The position numbers and the translations under genes were made by a program. This document shows positions 50,465 through 59,962 of a stretch of 64,000 bases of DNA, in pieces. The notes beneath the pieces were generated by a model. It saw nothing but the letters and a program-made list of their open reading frames with translations, ran no database searches and was not told where the DNA came from. The stretch comes from Paraburkholderia elongata. Lineage in GTDB: Bacteria > Pseudomonadota > Gammaproteobacteria > Burkholderiales > Burkholderiaceae. The stretch is taken from NCBI RefSeq assembly GCF_013177735.1, contig NZ_WOEZ01000150.1:24459-88458 (forward strand). The letters run 5' to 3'. Position 1 is the stretch's first letter. The number at the start of each line of letters is the position of its first letter.

Positions 50465-52162
50465 TCAAACGGGTTGAATGGCGTATTCGGCTTCGATAGC
50501 CGGCGCGCCGACGGGGTTCGTCAGCAAGGCAAGACTCTCGCGCACGATACGGTTCACGTCGGTGGCCGCACCGTCGTGGACAATCGTCTTGTCGGGCCGG
50601 ACTACGGCAGCCCACCCGACGGGCGCGAGCCCCGGAAGAAATACGCCTTCGAGGTCTTCCCAGCTGTCGAGCGGGGCAAGATGCAGCCGTTGCCCCCGAT
50701 GGGCAATCTGGACAACGCGCCCCCCGGCACGCGCAAACGCTGCGGCCGTCGCGTCCTCTAGCACAGCCGCCGCATCCACGCCAAACCCGATCAGCGTGAG
50801 ACCCTGCCCGAGCACGTCGTCGCTCAGACACGTGGTTCCATCGGAACCTCTCACCCAGCCTTGCGCGATGACCGCGCCACGAACAAGCCTGGTCGACGAG
50901 CGGCCCTTGACGAACAGTCCACTGCGAAATGTGTTCTTCGGCTTGATCTGCAGTTCCTCAAATTGCGCGCGCAGGCGCGGCACGAGTCCCGCAAGGCGCA
51001 TCAACCCATGAGTCAACAGCGCAACTGCGCCACTTCGCGGCATGACGAGCCTACTCATGAATTTTGCGAGGTTGATCATTGCCTTTGCATGGGGGCGCCG
51101 CTCCTCGTCATAGGTATCGAGAATCCTTGGGTCAGCACGTCCGTGTACCACCCATGCCAATTTCCAGCAAAGATTGGCGGCGTCCCGAAGACCTGCTACC
51201 AGCCCCTGCCCGACGAATGGAGGCGTGATATGGGCCGCGTCGCCCGCGAGGAACACCCGCCCCTTGCTGAATGCGTCAACGGTGCGCGCATGGAAGCGAT
51301 ACACGGCCTTGCGCTCGATGATCATCTCTTCGACGTTGCCCCATGGAGAGAGCAACTCCCGGATGCGTGTCTCGGATTCCATTTCCTCGCGTCGCTCGCC
51401 AGGCTGCAGCATGAATTCCCAGCGTTCACGGTGGCCAGGCGCGACCATATGCGGGATTGGCCGACGGTGATCGCAGATGAATTCGATGTGATCGATCGGA
51501 CGTGGTACGTAGCGGGCATCGACGATCAACCAGTCCTCGGCGAACGTCTTACCTTTGAATTCCTGCCCGATGAGTTGCCTCACCAGCGAACTCGCCCCGT
51601 CCGCGCCGACCATATAGCGGGCCCGGACCCCATGAGTGCGCCCGTGCCCGAGGTCCAGCGACGCGAGCACATGGTCCCGTTCCTCCGTGAAGCCATTCAG
51701 TCCGACACCCAGCGCAATATGCGCACAGTCATATGTCTCGAGCCGGGCGCGCAGGCACCGCTCGAGATCCGGCTGGTAGAACGTGACGAGCTTCGGATGG
51801 CCATCCAGGCTGCCCAGCGAATTCACGCTGCCGAACAGGCCCAGCATGGGCGACCTCATTCGGACGTACGGTATGGCGATCGTCTCGAAATCGCGCTCGC
51901 CGACGCCCGCAAGCTGAAGGAGGCGCAGCGCCTCGTTATCCAATGCGATTGCACGGGGCGCCATGAATACTTCACGCGACTTGTCTACAACCATCACGTT
52001 CACACCGTGCCGTGCCAGCAGATTGGCGGTCGCCGCACCGACCGGGCCACACCCGACTATCAGCACCTCTACTGCCTCGGGCAGGTCACGCGTCGACGGC
52101 TGAACCGGGTCCTGCAGGCCGGACGGCCCGGTGGTGTTTATTGCTCCTGTCTCCACTGTCAC
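50465..52162 (-). CDS. FAD-dependent aromatic monooxygenase, MhpA-like
   Basis: A 565-residue class A flavoprotein hydroxylase. Motifs: VEVLIVGCGPVGAATANLLA (FAD, residue about 30), DGASSLVRQLIG (DG motif) and GRVFLAGDAAHITPPFVGQG (GD motif), followed by a thioredoxin-like C-terminal domain typical of MhpA and related hydroxylases. It should hydroxylate a phenolic ring with NAD(P)H, giving the substrate for the extradiol dioxygenase. It starts with GTG at 52162; a GTG two codons later has a better-spaced GGAG. It is the first gene of a minus-strand aromatic operon under the promoter at 52211-52239. Confidence 0.9.
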   Translation of the reverse strand: MTVETGAINTTGPSGLQDPVQPSTRDLPEAVEVLIVGCGPVGAATANLLARHGVNVMVVDKSREVFMAPRAIALDNEALRLLQLAGVGERDFETIAIPYVRMRSPMLGLFGSVNSLGSLDGHPKLVTFYQPDLERCLRARLETYDCAHIALGVGLNGFTEERDHVLASLDLGHGRTHGVRARYMVGADGASSLVRQLIGQEFKGKTFAEDWLIVDARYVPRPIDHIEFICDHRRPIPHMVAPGHRERWEFMLQPGERREEMESETRIRELLSPWGNVEEMIIERKAVYRFHARTVDAFSKGRVFLAGDAAHITPPFVGQGLVAGLRDAANLCWKLAWVVHGRADPRILDTYDEERRPHAKAMINLAKFMSRLVMPRSGAVALLTHGLMRLAGLVPRLRAQFEELQIKPKNTFRSGLFVKGRSSTRLVRGAVIAQGWVRGSDGTTCLSDDVLGQGLTLIGFGVDAAAVLEDATAAAFARAGGRVVQIAHRGQRLHLAPLDSWEDLEGVFLPGLAPVGWAAVVRPDKTIVHDGAATDVNRIVRESLALLTNPVGAPAIEAEYAIQPV

Positions 52163-52210
52163 TCCATCTGTCTATTTGTTTGTCGGGCGTCAACCGTGCG
52201 CCTTATTGAC

Positions 52211-52239
52211 ATTAAAGTCATTACTGATAATTTTGTCAA
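52211..52239 (-). promoter_or_regulatory. Sigma-70 promoter of the aromatic operon
   Basis: On the minus strand, TTGACA (52239-52234), a 17-base spacer and TTTAAT (52216-52211) form a near-consensus promoter about 50 bases ahead of the MhpA-like gene. On the plus strand, TTGACA at 52206 faces it towards the TetR gene, so divergent promoters overlap within 34 bases. Confidence 0.7.
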
Positions 52240-52289
52240 GAGAGACATTTCAATCTATACTTGGATATGAGCAAAGACTGGAACTCGTC

Positions 52290-53045
52290 ATGGCGAACTC
52301 TTTAAACCGCCCCGCGCCCAAGCGCTCCACCCGTGCGGCCCCCGTTTCTCCGGTCGCCGTTCCCGAGGAGCGCGAGCCACGCGGAGCGCGCCGCAAGCGC
52401 GAGACGCGTGCCCGCCTGCTCGACGCTGCCCTCCGCCTAATGGCGGAAAAGGGCATGGAGGGCGTAGCGATCAACGAAATCACTGAGGCCGCCGATGTGG
52501 GCTTCGGCTCGTTCTATAACCACTTCGAGTCGAAAGAAGCCGTCTACGCGACGCTCGTCGACAACGTGTTCGAGGAATTCGCCGACATGCTCGATCGCCT
52601 CACCGGGGGCCTGTCCGACCCGGCTGAGGTGATTGCCGTCTCGGTGCGCCATACCCTGATGCGTGCGCGGCGCGATCCCGTATGGGGACGCTTCCTGATA
52701 CGTGAAGGGTTTTCGGCGAGCATCCTGAGCCGCGGGCTGGGCCAGCGGCTACTGCGGGATATCGGAAACGGCATCGCCGCCAAGCGCTTTGTGGTCGCCG
52801 ACCCTTTCATCGGCTTTCTTTCGGTGGGCGGTACGGTGCTTGCGGCAATTGCGGCCGAGCTGAATTTTGTCGCGCCGGGGGCGCCGGCGGCAGAACTGCT
52901 CGACGAACTCGGCTTCAGTGGAGAGCACTTCGCCGAGCGTACGGCAGCAGCGCTTCTGCAAACGCTCGGGCTCAAGCGCACAGAGGCGGAGAAGATTGCA
53001 ATGCGAGCGTTGCCACTGGTCGAGGCGGAAGTCGACGCGGAATGA
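52290..53045 (+). CDS. TetR family transcriptional regulator
   Basis: A 251-residue protein. A basic N-terminal tail (residues 1-40) precedes the TetR DNA-binding domain: RETRARLLDAALRLMAEKG, VAINEITEAADVGFGSFYNH, then FESKEAVYATLVD. The rest is the helical ligand domain. The ATG at 52290 is chosen because the basic tail and helix-turn-helix follow in frame and the divergent promoter lies upstream. It probably represses the aromatic operon by blocking the overlapping promoters at 52206-52239, released by an aromatic or CoA-ester ligand. A truncated paralogue lies at 59353. Confidence 0.9.
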   Translation: MANSLNRPAPKRSTRAAPVSPVAVPEEREPRGARRKRETRARLLDAALRLMAEKGMEGVAINEITEAADVGFGSFYNHFESKEAVYATLVDNVFEEFADMLDRLTGGLSDPAEVIAVSVRHTLMRARRDPVWGRFLIREGFSASILSRGLGQRLLRDIGNGIAAKRFVVADPFIGFLSVGGTVLAAIAAELNFVAPGAPAAELLDELGFSGEHFAERTAAALLQTLGLKRTEAEKIAMRALPLVEAEVDAE

Positions 53046-53335
53046 GGCGGGTGAAGTCGAGACGCGACACGAAGAGACAAAGGGCCTTTCCGCATGGCCT
53101 TGTCCATCAATCTGTTCCTGGATCGGACCTCCGCTCAACCTGGTGAATGTTGTGCATCCAGATGAGCAAAGTTTGGTCGGTCTGACCTGGCACGCGCCGC
53201 TCTACTGGTTCGCCCGACGGCTTACTCTCTATCTCGCATAACAAACTGGTCTGGGTTGACCTGGCACCGGCAGATTCACCCAATGGAGAGCGACCCGGTT
53301 CATCGCGACGCTCTCCCCGACCTACGGAAACAAGG

Positions 53336-54799
53336 TCACTCTTTTGACGTCACGTGCTGCTGAGCGGACGGCAATTCGCCCATCGCCTGGAACAGTGCGG
53401 CGGTATCGGTCATGCGCTGGCTCCCGGCGCGGACGGCGCCCAACTGTGCATTGAGAAATCGCTGCTCGCTGGCATGCTGTGCCGTTGACGGCAAGGAACC
53501 GAGGCGGGCGCGCGACGCGGTTTCGTCGAATGCCGCACGGGCTGCCTGTGCCGCTCGTTCGGTAGACGCCAGCGACTGTGCGTCGTTATCCAGCGCGGCA
53601 AGCGAATCCGCAACATCCTGGAATGCCGACAGAACCGTGGACTTGTAGTGCAGAACCGCGGCATCGTATGTATCGATCGAGGCCCTGCGTTGCGCGAACA
53701 ACGCCCCGCCATGGAAGATCGGTTGCGACAGGCCCGCCCCGATCGCCCACAGTCCGCCCGCGCCTGAGAGCAGCGTCGGCCAGCTAAAGCCGCCGCGGCC
53801 CATCGAGGCCGTCAATGACAGGCTCGGAAAGAGTTGCGCGGTCGCGGCGCCGACGTCGGCCGCGGCCGCGTTCACCGCGGCGTCGGCCGCCAGAATGTCA
53901 GGGCGCGAACGCAAAAGATCCGATGGCACGGCGACCGGCACGTGGTCGGGCAATGACAGGCTGTCGAGATCGGGAACCACCGGTGCGTCGTCCGGCGTAC
54001 GGCCCATCAGCACCGCCAGCGCGTGGACGGCTGTGGCGCGCTGCTGCCGCAAGGGCGGCAGACTGGCCGCAATCGACTCCGCGTCGTCCTTCGAGTTCAG
54101 CGCCTGCGCGTGCGAGAGCGATCCGAGCGTGTACCGTTGCTGGTCCTCATTCGCCGTTTCGCTCGCCACGGCGACGAGCCGTTCAGTCAGCGCGATCTGG
54201 CGATCGAGCGCCGCCACATTGATCGCCGTGCCGACGATGTTCGCGGCGAGCGCGCGCCGGGCCGCTTCCAGCTCATAGCCCTGCACGTTCACACGAGCGG
54301 CAGCCGCCGCGTTGGCGTAGCGCGTCGCACCGAAAAAGTCGAAGGTGTAGTGCGCCTGAATCTGCCCGGCGAAGAAGTTATACCGTACCTCGGTGGGACC
54401 AACGCCGGGCACGACCGGTGAACGCGCCCGCTCGACCTGGGCCGCAGCGTCGACCGAAGGCAGCGTGGACGAACCGATCTGCCCGCGCAGTTCTTCTTGC
54501 GCGGCGGAGAGCGTCCGCTGCGTAGCCGCAAGCGTCGGGCTGTTGCGCAGACCTTCCTCGACGAGTGCATCGACCGCGTCGGACCGGTAAAGCCGCCACC
54601 ATTGCGGTACGGCTGTCGAGCCGATATCGAACTGCTGCGCAACGCCATCGGCCACGACAGTCTTCGACGGCTGCGCCTGCGCTCCGTAATGCGTGGGCGA
54701 AGGCATCACCGGGGGCTCGCCACTCGGACCGAACGAGCAGGCCGTCAGTGCGAGCGCCGTAGCCACGGCGAGAACGGATGTCTTATAGGCAAGCTTCAT
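53336..54799 (-). CDS. Outer-membrane lipoprotein of an RND efflux system (NodT/OprM type)
   Basis: A 487-residue outer-membrane factor. The signal peptide ends in the lipobox LTAC (residue about 21), then PPVMPSPTHYGAQ; OMF repeats follow (VDALVEEGLRNSPTLAATQR; SLPPLRQQRATAVHALAVLM; FQDVADSLAALDNDAQSLAS). The protein forms the trimeric channel docking with the RND pump. The ATG at 54799 has GGAG eight bases upstream and overlaps closely with the pump gene stop (54802). It is the third gene of the efflux operon. Confidence 0.9.
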   Translation of the reverse strand: MKLAYKTSVLAVATALALTACSFGPSGEPPVMPSPTHYGAQAQPSKTVVADGVAQQFDIGSTAVPQWWRLYRSDAVDALVEEGLRNSPTLAATQRTLSAAQEELRGQIGSSTLPSVDAAAQVERARSPVVPGVGPTEVRYNFFAGQIQAHYTFDFFGATRYANAAAAARVNVQGYELEAARRALAANIVGTAINVAALDRQIALTERLVAVASETANEDQQRYTLGSLSHAQALNSKDDAESIAASLPPLRQQRATAVHALAVLMGRTPDDAPVVPDLDSLSLPDHVPVAVPSDLLRSRPDILAADAAVNAAAADVGAATAQLFPSLSLTASMGRGGFSWPTLLSGAGGLWAIGAGLSQPIFHGGALFAQRRASIDTYDAAVLHYKSTVLSAFQDVADSLAALDNDAQSLASTERAAQAARAAFDETASRARLGSLPSTAQHASEQRFLNAQLGAVRAGSQRMTDTAALFQAMGELPSAQQHVTSKE

Positions 54800-54801
54800 G
54801 A

Positions 54802-57800
54802 TCAAATCTCCGTATGCTCGACGACAACCGGTTGCATGCCGCGCTCATCGCGCCGGATCCTGAAGCACGTCGCATAGAGCGCCGGCAGGAAGAAAATGGT
54901 CAGTACCGTGGCGATCGTGATCCCACCCATCAACGCGGTCGCCATGGGCCCGAAGAACGCGGAACGCAAGAGCGGAATCAAGGCGAGCACGGCGGCTGCG
55001 GCCGTCAGCATGATCGGCCTGAAGCGCCTTACGGTTGCACCGATAATCGCGTCGAAGCGCCCGTATCCCGCCGCGATGTCCTGGTCGATCTGGTCGACCA
55101 GAATCACGGAGTTGCGCATAATGATGCCGAACATGGTAATCACGCCGAGCAATGCGACGAAACCAAATGGCTTGCCGAACAGCAGCAGCGCAGCCACGAC
55201 GCCGATCAGCCCGAGCGGTGCGGTCAACACGACGATAAAGGTCCGCGAGAAGCTCTTCAGCTGGATCATGAGCAAGGTCAGAACGGCGATGATCATGAGC
55301 GGCATCTCGGCGTTGATCGAGGTCTGGCCTTTCACGCTTTCTTCAACCGCGCCACCCACTTCGATGCGATAACCCACCGGCAATCTGGCTTGCTCGCCGG
55401 CAAGTGCGTGCTCGATATCGCGGGTCACGTCGATACCCTGCGCGTCGCCCCGAATGTCGGCCTGTACCGTGATCGTCGGCTGCCGGTCGCGCTGCCAGAT
55501 CACGCCGTATTCGAGCGTGTCCTTGATGTGTCCGAGGGAACCCAGCGGAACCGGGCCGTTCGGAGTCGGCACCGCGAGGCTGGTGAGCTTCGAGGGATCG
55601 ACGCGCTCGCCCTTCGGCGCACGCAGATCGACGTTGATCAGCTTGTCCCGCTCGCGGAACTGCGTGACCGTGTAGCCAGAAAGCGTCATGGCCAGGAAGT
55701 TCGATACGTCTTCCGACGTCACACCGAGCTGGCGCGCCCGGTTCTGATCGAGTTCGAACGAGATCGACCGTTCTGCCGGCTCGTCCCAATCGAACTGGAC
55801 GTTGCGCGTGCGGAAATCGGCACGGACCTTGTCGGCTACCGTTTCGGCAATGGAGCGCACGGTCGCGATATCGCTGCCGCTCACCCGGAACTTGATCGGG
55901 AAACCCACCGGCGGACCATTCTCGAGCCGCGCCACACGCGCACGCACGCCGGAGAAATCCTTCTCGAGTTTCGCATCGAGCCAGCGCATCAACTCGTCGC
56001 GGTTTTCGACGCTTTTGGCCGTGATCACGAACTGCGCAAAGTTGGGCTGCTGAAGCTGCTGGTCCAGCGGCAGGTAAAAGCGCGGTGCGCCCGTGCCCAC
56101 AAAGTCGACGAAGTGGTCGATCCCGGGATTGCCGTCGAGCGCCTTTTCCAGGCGCTTCGCTTCACGCAGCGTCGCCTCGAACGAAGCACCTTCCGGCAGC
56201 CGCAGGTCCACAAGCAGCTCTGGCCGTTCAGAGTTGGGGAAGAACTGTTGCGGCACGCGCGTGAAGGCCGCCATCGCGATCGCAAAGAGCACGGCAGTGA
56301 CTCCGAGCACGGCCCAACGACGGTCGATACACCACGATACCCAACCCGAAAGGCGCTGGTAGAAGCCGGTGTTGTAAACGTCGTGCTCGTCATGGTGGCC
56401 GCCGCCGTGGCCCTTGCGCTCGGGCAGCATGTGAAAGCCCAGCAACGGGACCAGCACGACAGCCGCGAACCAGGACACGATCAGCGCAATGGCCGACACC
56501 TCGAAAATCGAGCGCGTGTATTCCCCCGTGCTCGATTTCGCAAGCGCAATCGGCAGGAAACCCGATACCGTGACGAGGGTACCCGTCAGCATCGGGAATG
56601 CCGTGCTCGTATACGCAAAGGCCGCCGCGCGCGTGCGAGTCCACCCCTGCTCGAGCTTCACGGCCATCGTTTCGACGGCGATAATCGCGTCGTCGACGAG
56701 CAGCCCCAGCGCGAGCACGAGCGTGCCAAGGGAGACCTGGTCCAGCCCGATATTGAACACATGCATGCAAAGCGCCGTCACGGCGAGCACGATCGGAATC
56801 GAGATCACGACGACCATGCCGGTGCGCAGGCCGAGCGAAACGAGGCTCACGACCAGCACGATTGCTACCGCTTCAGCGACCGACCTGACGAACTCGTCCA
56901 CTGAATGCTTGACCGCGTGAGGCATGCTCGAGACGGGAGCCAGCTTGAGTCCCGCCGGCATGGCGGCCTGCAGTTCGGCGGTTTTCGCGTCAAGCGCCTT
57001 GCCGAGGCTGACCACGTCGCCGCCCTTTTGCATCGTCACGCCAATGCCGAGCACCGCCTGCCCGCCGACACGCATCTCGGTGACGGGCGGATCGTCGTAG
57101 CCACGCGTGATCTTTGCGATGTCGCCGAGCCGGAACGTGCGCTTGTTCACGGTGAGGAGCGTGTCCGCAAGCGCCTGCACGTCCTTGAACGCGCCGCTCG
57201 GGCGCACGAACACCCGGTCGTCCGCCGTGGTGATGGTGCCGACCGGCGTCACCGTGTTCTGTGCGTCTATGGCCTGCGCGAGCTGCTGCGGCGTGATGGA
57301 GAGCCGGGTCAGTTGCGCATTCGATATTTCGACGAAGATGTGCTGGTCAGGATCGCCAAAGTAGTCGACCTTGGCGACACCGGGCACACGCAGAAGGACC
57401 GTGCGCAACTGATCCGCGTAGTCGTGCAGTTGCGCGGGCGTATAGCCGTCGCCTTCGAGCGCATAAATGTTCGTGTAGACGTCGCCGAACTCGTCGTTGA
57501 AGAACGGTCCAACCGTTCCCTTGGGCAGTGTCGCGGCGATGTCGCCCACTTTCTTGCGCACCTGGTACCAGGTCTCGGGGACCTCCTTGACCGGCGCCGA
57601 GTCCTTCATGGCGAAGAAAATCATGGACTCGCCGGGCCGCGAGTAGCTCTTGATGTTGTCGACGTACGGCGCGGCCTGCAACTGACGGCCGATCCGGTCC
57701 GTGATCTGTTCCTGTACCTCGCGGGCAGTCGCGCCCGGCCAGTAGGTCTTGACCACCATGGTACGGAACGTGAACGGCGGGTCTTCCGACTGTGCAAGCT

Positions 57801-57972
57801 TCGTATAGCCGATCACGCCGAACAGCGTCGCAAGCCCGATCAGAAAGATGACGAGCTGCTGATGGCGCAACGCCCACGCGGACAGATTGAAACCGCCTTC
57901 GCTGGGTGCCTCGGCGCTAGGCGGGATGACGGGCGCGCTGTCGTGCGCGGCTTCACGGTCGCGGGCGTTCAT
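54802..57972 (-). CDS. RND family inner-membrane efflux transporter
   Basis: A 1056-residue proton-driven pump of AcrB/MexB plan. After an N-terminal helix (FLIGLATLFGVIGYTKLAQS), periplasmic porter domains contain SRPGESMIFFAMKDS; the helix with LVLALGLLVDDAIIAVETMA holds the proton-relay Asp pair, and the second half repeats the plan, with FVALLGVITMFGIIMRNSVI near the end. It exports hydrophobic or aromatic compounds or drugs, working with the adaptor and OMF. Four bases overlap the adaptor stop. The frame is intact although the adaptor gene is not. Confidence 0.92.
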   Translation of the reverse strand: MNARDREAAHDSAPVIPPSAEAPSEGGFNLSAWALRHQQLVIFLIGLATLFGVIGYTKLAQSEDPPFTFRTMVVKTYWPGATAREVQEQITDRIGRQLQAAPYVDNIKSYSRPGESMIFFAMKDSAPVKEVPETWYQVRKKVGDIAATLPKGTVGPFFNDEFGDVYTNIYALEGDGYTPAQLHDYADQLRTVLLRVPGVAKVDYFGDPDQHIFVEISNAQLTRLSITPQQLAQAIDAQNTVTPVGTITTADDRVFVRPSGAFKDVQALADTLLTVNKRTFRLGDIAKITRGYDDPPVTEMRVGGQAVLGIGVTMQKGGDVVSLGKALDAKTAELQAAMPAGLKLAPVSSMPHAVKHSVDEFVRSVAEAVAIVLVVSLVSLGLRTGMVVVISIPIVLAVTALCMHVFNIGLDQVSLGTLVLALGLLVDDAIIAVETMAVKLEQGWTRTRAAAFAYTSTAFPMLTGTLVTVSGFLPIALAKSSTGEYTRSIFEVSAIALIVSWFAAVVLVPLLGFHMLPERKGHGGGHHDEHDVYNTGFYQRLSGWVSWCIDRRWAVLGVTAVLFAIAMAAFTRVPQQFFPNSERPELLVDLRLPEGASFEATLREAKRLEKALDGNPGIDHFVDFVGTGAPRFYLPLDQQLQQPNFAQFVITAKSVENRDELMRWLDAKLEKDFSGVRARVARLENGPPVGFPIKFRVSGSDIATVRSIAETVADKVRADFRTRNVQFDWDEPAERSISFELDQNRARQLGVTSEDVSNFLAMTLSGYTVTQFRERDKLINVDLRAPKGERVDPSKLTSLAVPTPNGPVPLGSLGHIKDTLEYGVIWQRDRQPTITVQADIRGDAQGIDVTRDIEHALAGEQARLPVGYRIEVGGAVEESVKGQTSINAEMPLMIIAVLTLLMIQLKSFSRTFIVVLTAPLGLIGVVAALLLFGKPFGFVALLGVITMFGIIMRNSVILVDQIDQDIAAGYGRFDAIIGATVRRFRPIMLTAAAAVLALIPLLRSAFFGPMATALMGGITIATVLTIFFLPALYATCFRIRRDERGMQPVVVEHTEI

Positions 57973-59133
57973 GACGAAAAGTCCTCCGGATGGAGCGGAG
58001 CCACGACCTGCACGTGCTGGTTCGCGCTCACCGCGTGAACGCCTTGCATCACGACGCGGTCGCCGTCGTGAAGTCCGCCGATGACGGAGACGGTCCGCTC
58101 GTCGTAGCGCACGATGCTGACAGTGCGCAGTTCGAGGGTGTCGCTAGCGGCGCGCACCACCCATACAGCAGGGTTCTCGCCCTTGTGGAAGAGCGCCGTC
58201 ACAGGCAGTGCGAACGGAGCCGCCTCCGCGACGTCGCTGGCGGCATCGAACGTGACATTGGCCGTCATGCCGACGCGGACTTCCGCGCTCGGCGCGGCTA
58301 GCGTGAGTTTCACGCGCCACGTGCGGCTTTGCGGATCGGCGGCGGGCGATACCTCGCGCACGCTCGCCTCGAAGCTTTTGCCGGGCAGCGCGGACAGGCT
58401 CACGCGCGCCTTGCTGCCGACGGCCAACGCGCCAAGCGCCCGCTCCGGTGCGTCGCAGACAATGTCCACGCTGCCGGTCCAGTCGATGTGATAAACCGCC
58501 TGGTCCGCCTGAACGTTCTGGCCGGTGTCCGCGTCCTCCGACTTGATGACTCCGTCGTGATCCGCGGTCAGCGTGGCGTAGCGCAGGTGATCGGTGGCGA
58601 GCGCCATTTGCGCGAGGGCCGAATCGCGCTGCGCAAGCGCCGTGGCATACGCGTCTTCGGTCAGTTCCATCTGCGCCGGTGCAATCAGGTGTGCCTGGAT
58701 CTGAGCCTGATCGCGATCGAGTTGCTGCCTGGCGTACACGAGACGATGTTCGGCGGCATCGAGTTGCGCGCGCGCGTTAACGAGGTTATTGCGCAGATCG
58801 GTGGGGTCGAGCAGCGCAACGCCCCGCCGTGACAGTATCGCCAAGATGAACCTTTCGTTCGATAACCTTGCCCCCCACTCTGAACGACAGTGGCGTGGAG
58901 TAGCGCGCCTCTACCTGAGCCGGCAATGAGGCAGTCGGAGTGCTTCCATCGGGATGAACCGCGAGCGCGACAACCGGTTTGGGCTCCGGCGGCGCTACTT
59001 CACCGCGGTGGCAGGCCGAGAGCAGAATTGCACCACAAGCCGCAACGAGCAGACGCCCTCTGAACGGTGGCCGGGAGATGGAAGACAGGAAGGGACGCGC
59101 GAATGTCCGCGCGTTAAGACCGGATAGTTTCAC
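57969..59133 (-). pseudogene. RND periplasmic adaptor (membrane fusion protein), frameshifted
   Basis: The N-terminal part is read from a GTG at 59133: lipoprotein signal LLVAACGAILLSACHRGE, then the lipoyl-type strand LSFRVGGKVIERKVHLGDTV. The rest, VALLDPTDLRNNLVNARAQL through DGVIKSEDADTGQNVQ to VGMTANVTFDAASD, is in the other frame. Removing one G from GGGG at 58822-58825 joins them as TAGVALLDPT. So the gene carries a one-base insertion; it may be a true inactivation or a sequencing error. The intact product would bridge the RND pump and the outer-membrane factor. Confidence 0.8.
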
Positions 59134-59208
59134 GATGTTTACAAGGCAGGTGATGGTCCAGCAATAAAAAATAGGCGAGGCATAGGAAGACACGGTGCGT
59201 CCGGCGGC

Positions 59209-59952
59209 ATGCTTTTGCTCTACGCGCCAAGGACGGTTCCGTACGCCTTTAACTTAGCATTCCTACTTGCCGCTTCTGATACGAACCGCTTGCAACTCTC
59301 CATACTTCGTCATCGCACGCGGGTGGATACCGTCGCTTCTCATTTCGTCTACGCTATCAACGACATTACCGAGGCCGCCGACGTCGGTTTCGGCTCGTTC
59401 TACAACCACTTCGGGTCGAAGGAAGGCATCTTCACTGCGCTCGTCGAATGGGTGTTCGAGGAATTCGCCGATACGCTCGATCAGCTCGTCCGCGAACTGT
59501 CCGACCCGGCCGAAATAGTCGCCGTCTCAGTGCGCCACACGCTGATGCGCGCACGTCGTGAACCGGTATGGGGACGGCTTCTGATCCGCGAGGGATTTTC
59601 GGTGCATGCGCTGGGCTGGGGGCTCGGCCAACGATTGCTGCGCGATAGCCAAAGAGGCATTTCCGCGAAGCGCTTCGTCGTCCCGGATCACTTGATGTGT
59701 GTTGTGTCGGTCACGGGCATCATTTTCGCGGCGATCGCCGCCGAGTTGCACTTTGCCGTATCGGTGACGCCGACGGTCCGGCGGCAAAAAGCGTCAGGCG
59801 TCGGCGAACAGAACTTCGCGGAACGGGTGGCGGCGGTCGTGCTGCAGGTGCTTGGACTCAAGCGCGCGGAGGCGGAAAGAATTGCGCGCCTGCCGTTACC
59901 CACGGGCAGACCGGACACCAAGGTTTGCAGAGCAAAATCGCGCGCCTGCTGA
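59209..59952 (+). pseudogene. TetR-family regulator, N-terminally truncated paralogue
   Basis: From about 59353 the frame reads INDITEAADVGFGSFYNHFG, then SKEGIFTALVEWVFEEFADT and VRHTLMRARREPVWGRLLIR, closely paralleling the intact TetR at 52290 through to its C-terminus. The first DNA-binding helix and the region before it are replaced by unrelated residues (VDTVASHFVYA), so DNA binding should be lost. It lies divergent to the RND operon, the classic position for its regulator. The tail after ERIARL is also altered. Confidence 0.75.
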
Positions 59953-59962
59953 TCAATGCCTG

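Noticed and set aside
50861..52270. Plus-strand open frame of 469 codons
   Set aside because: Antisense to the MhpA-like gene and crosses its promoter.
54814..56904. Plus-strand open frame of 696 codons
   Set aside because: Antisense to the RND transporter; the translation is dominated by Arg, His and Glu and shows no domain.
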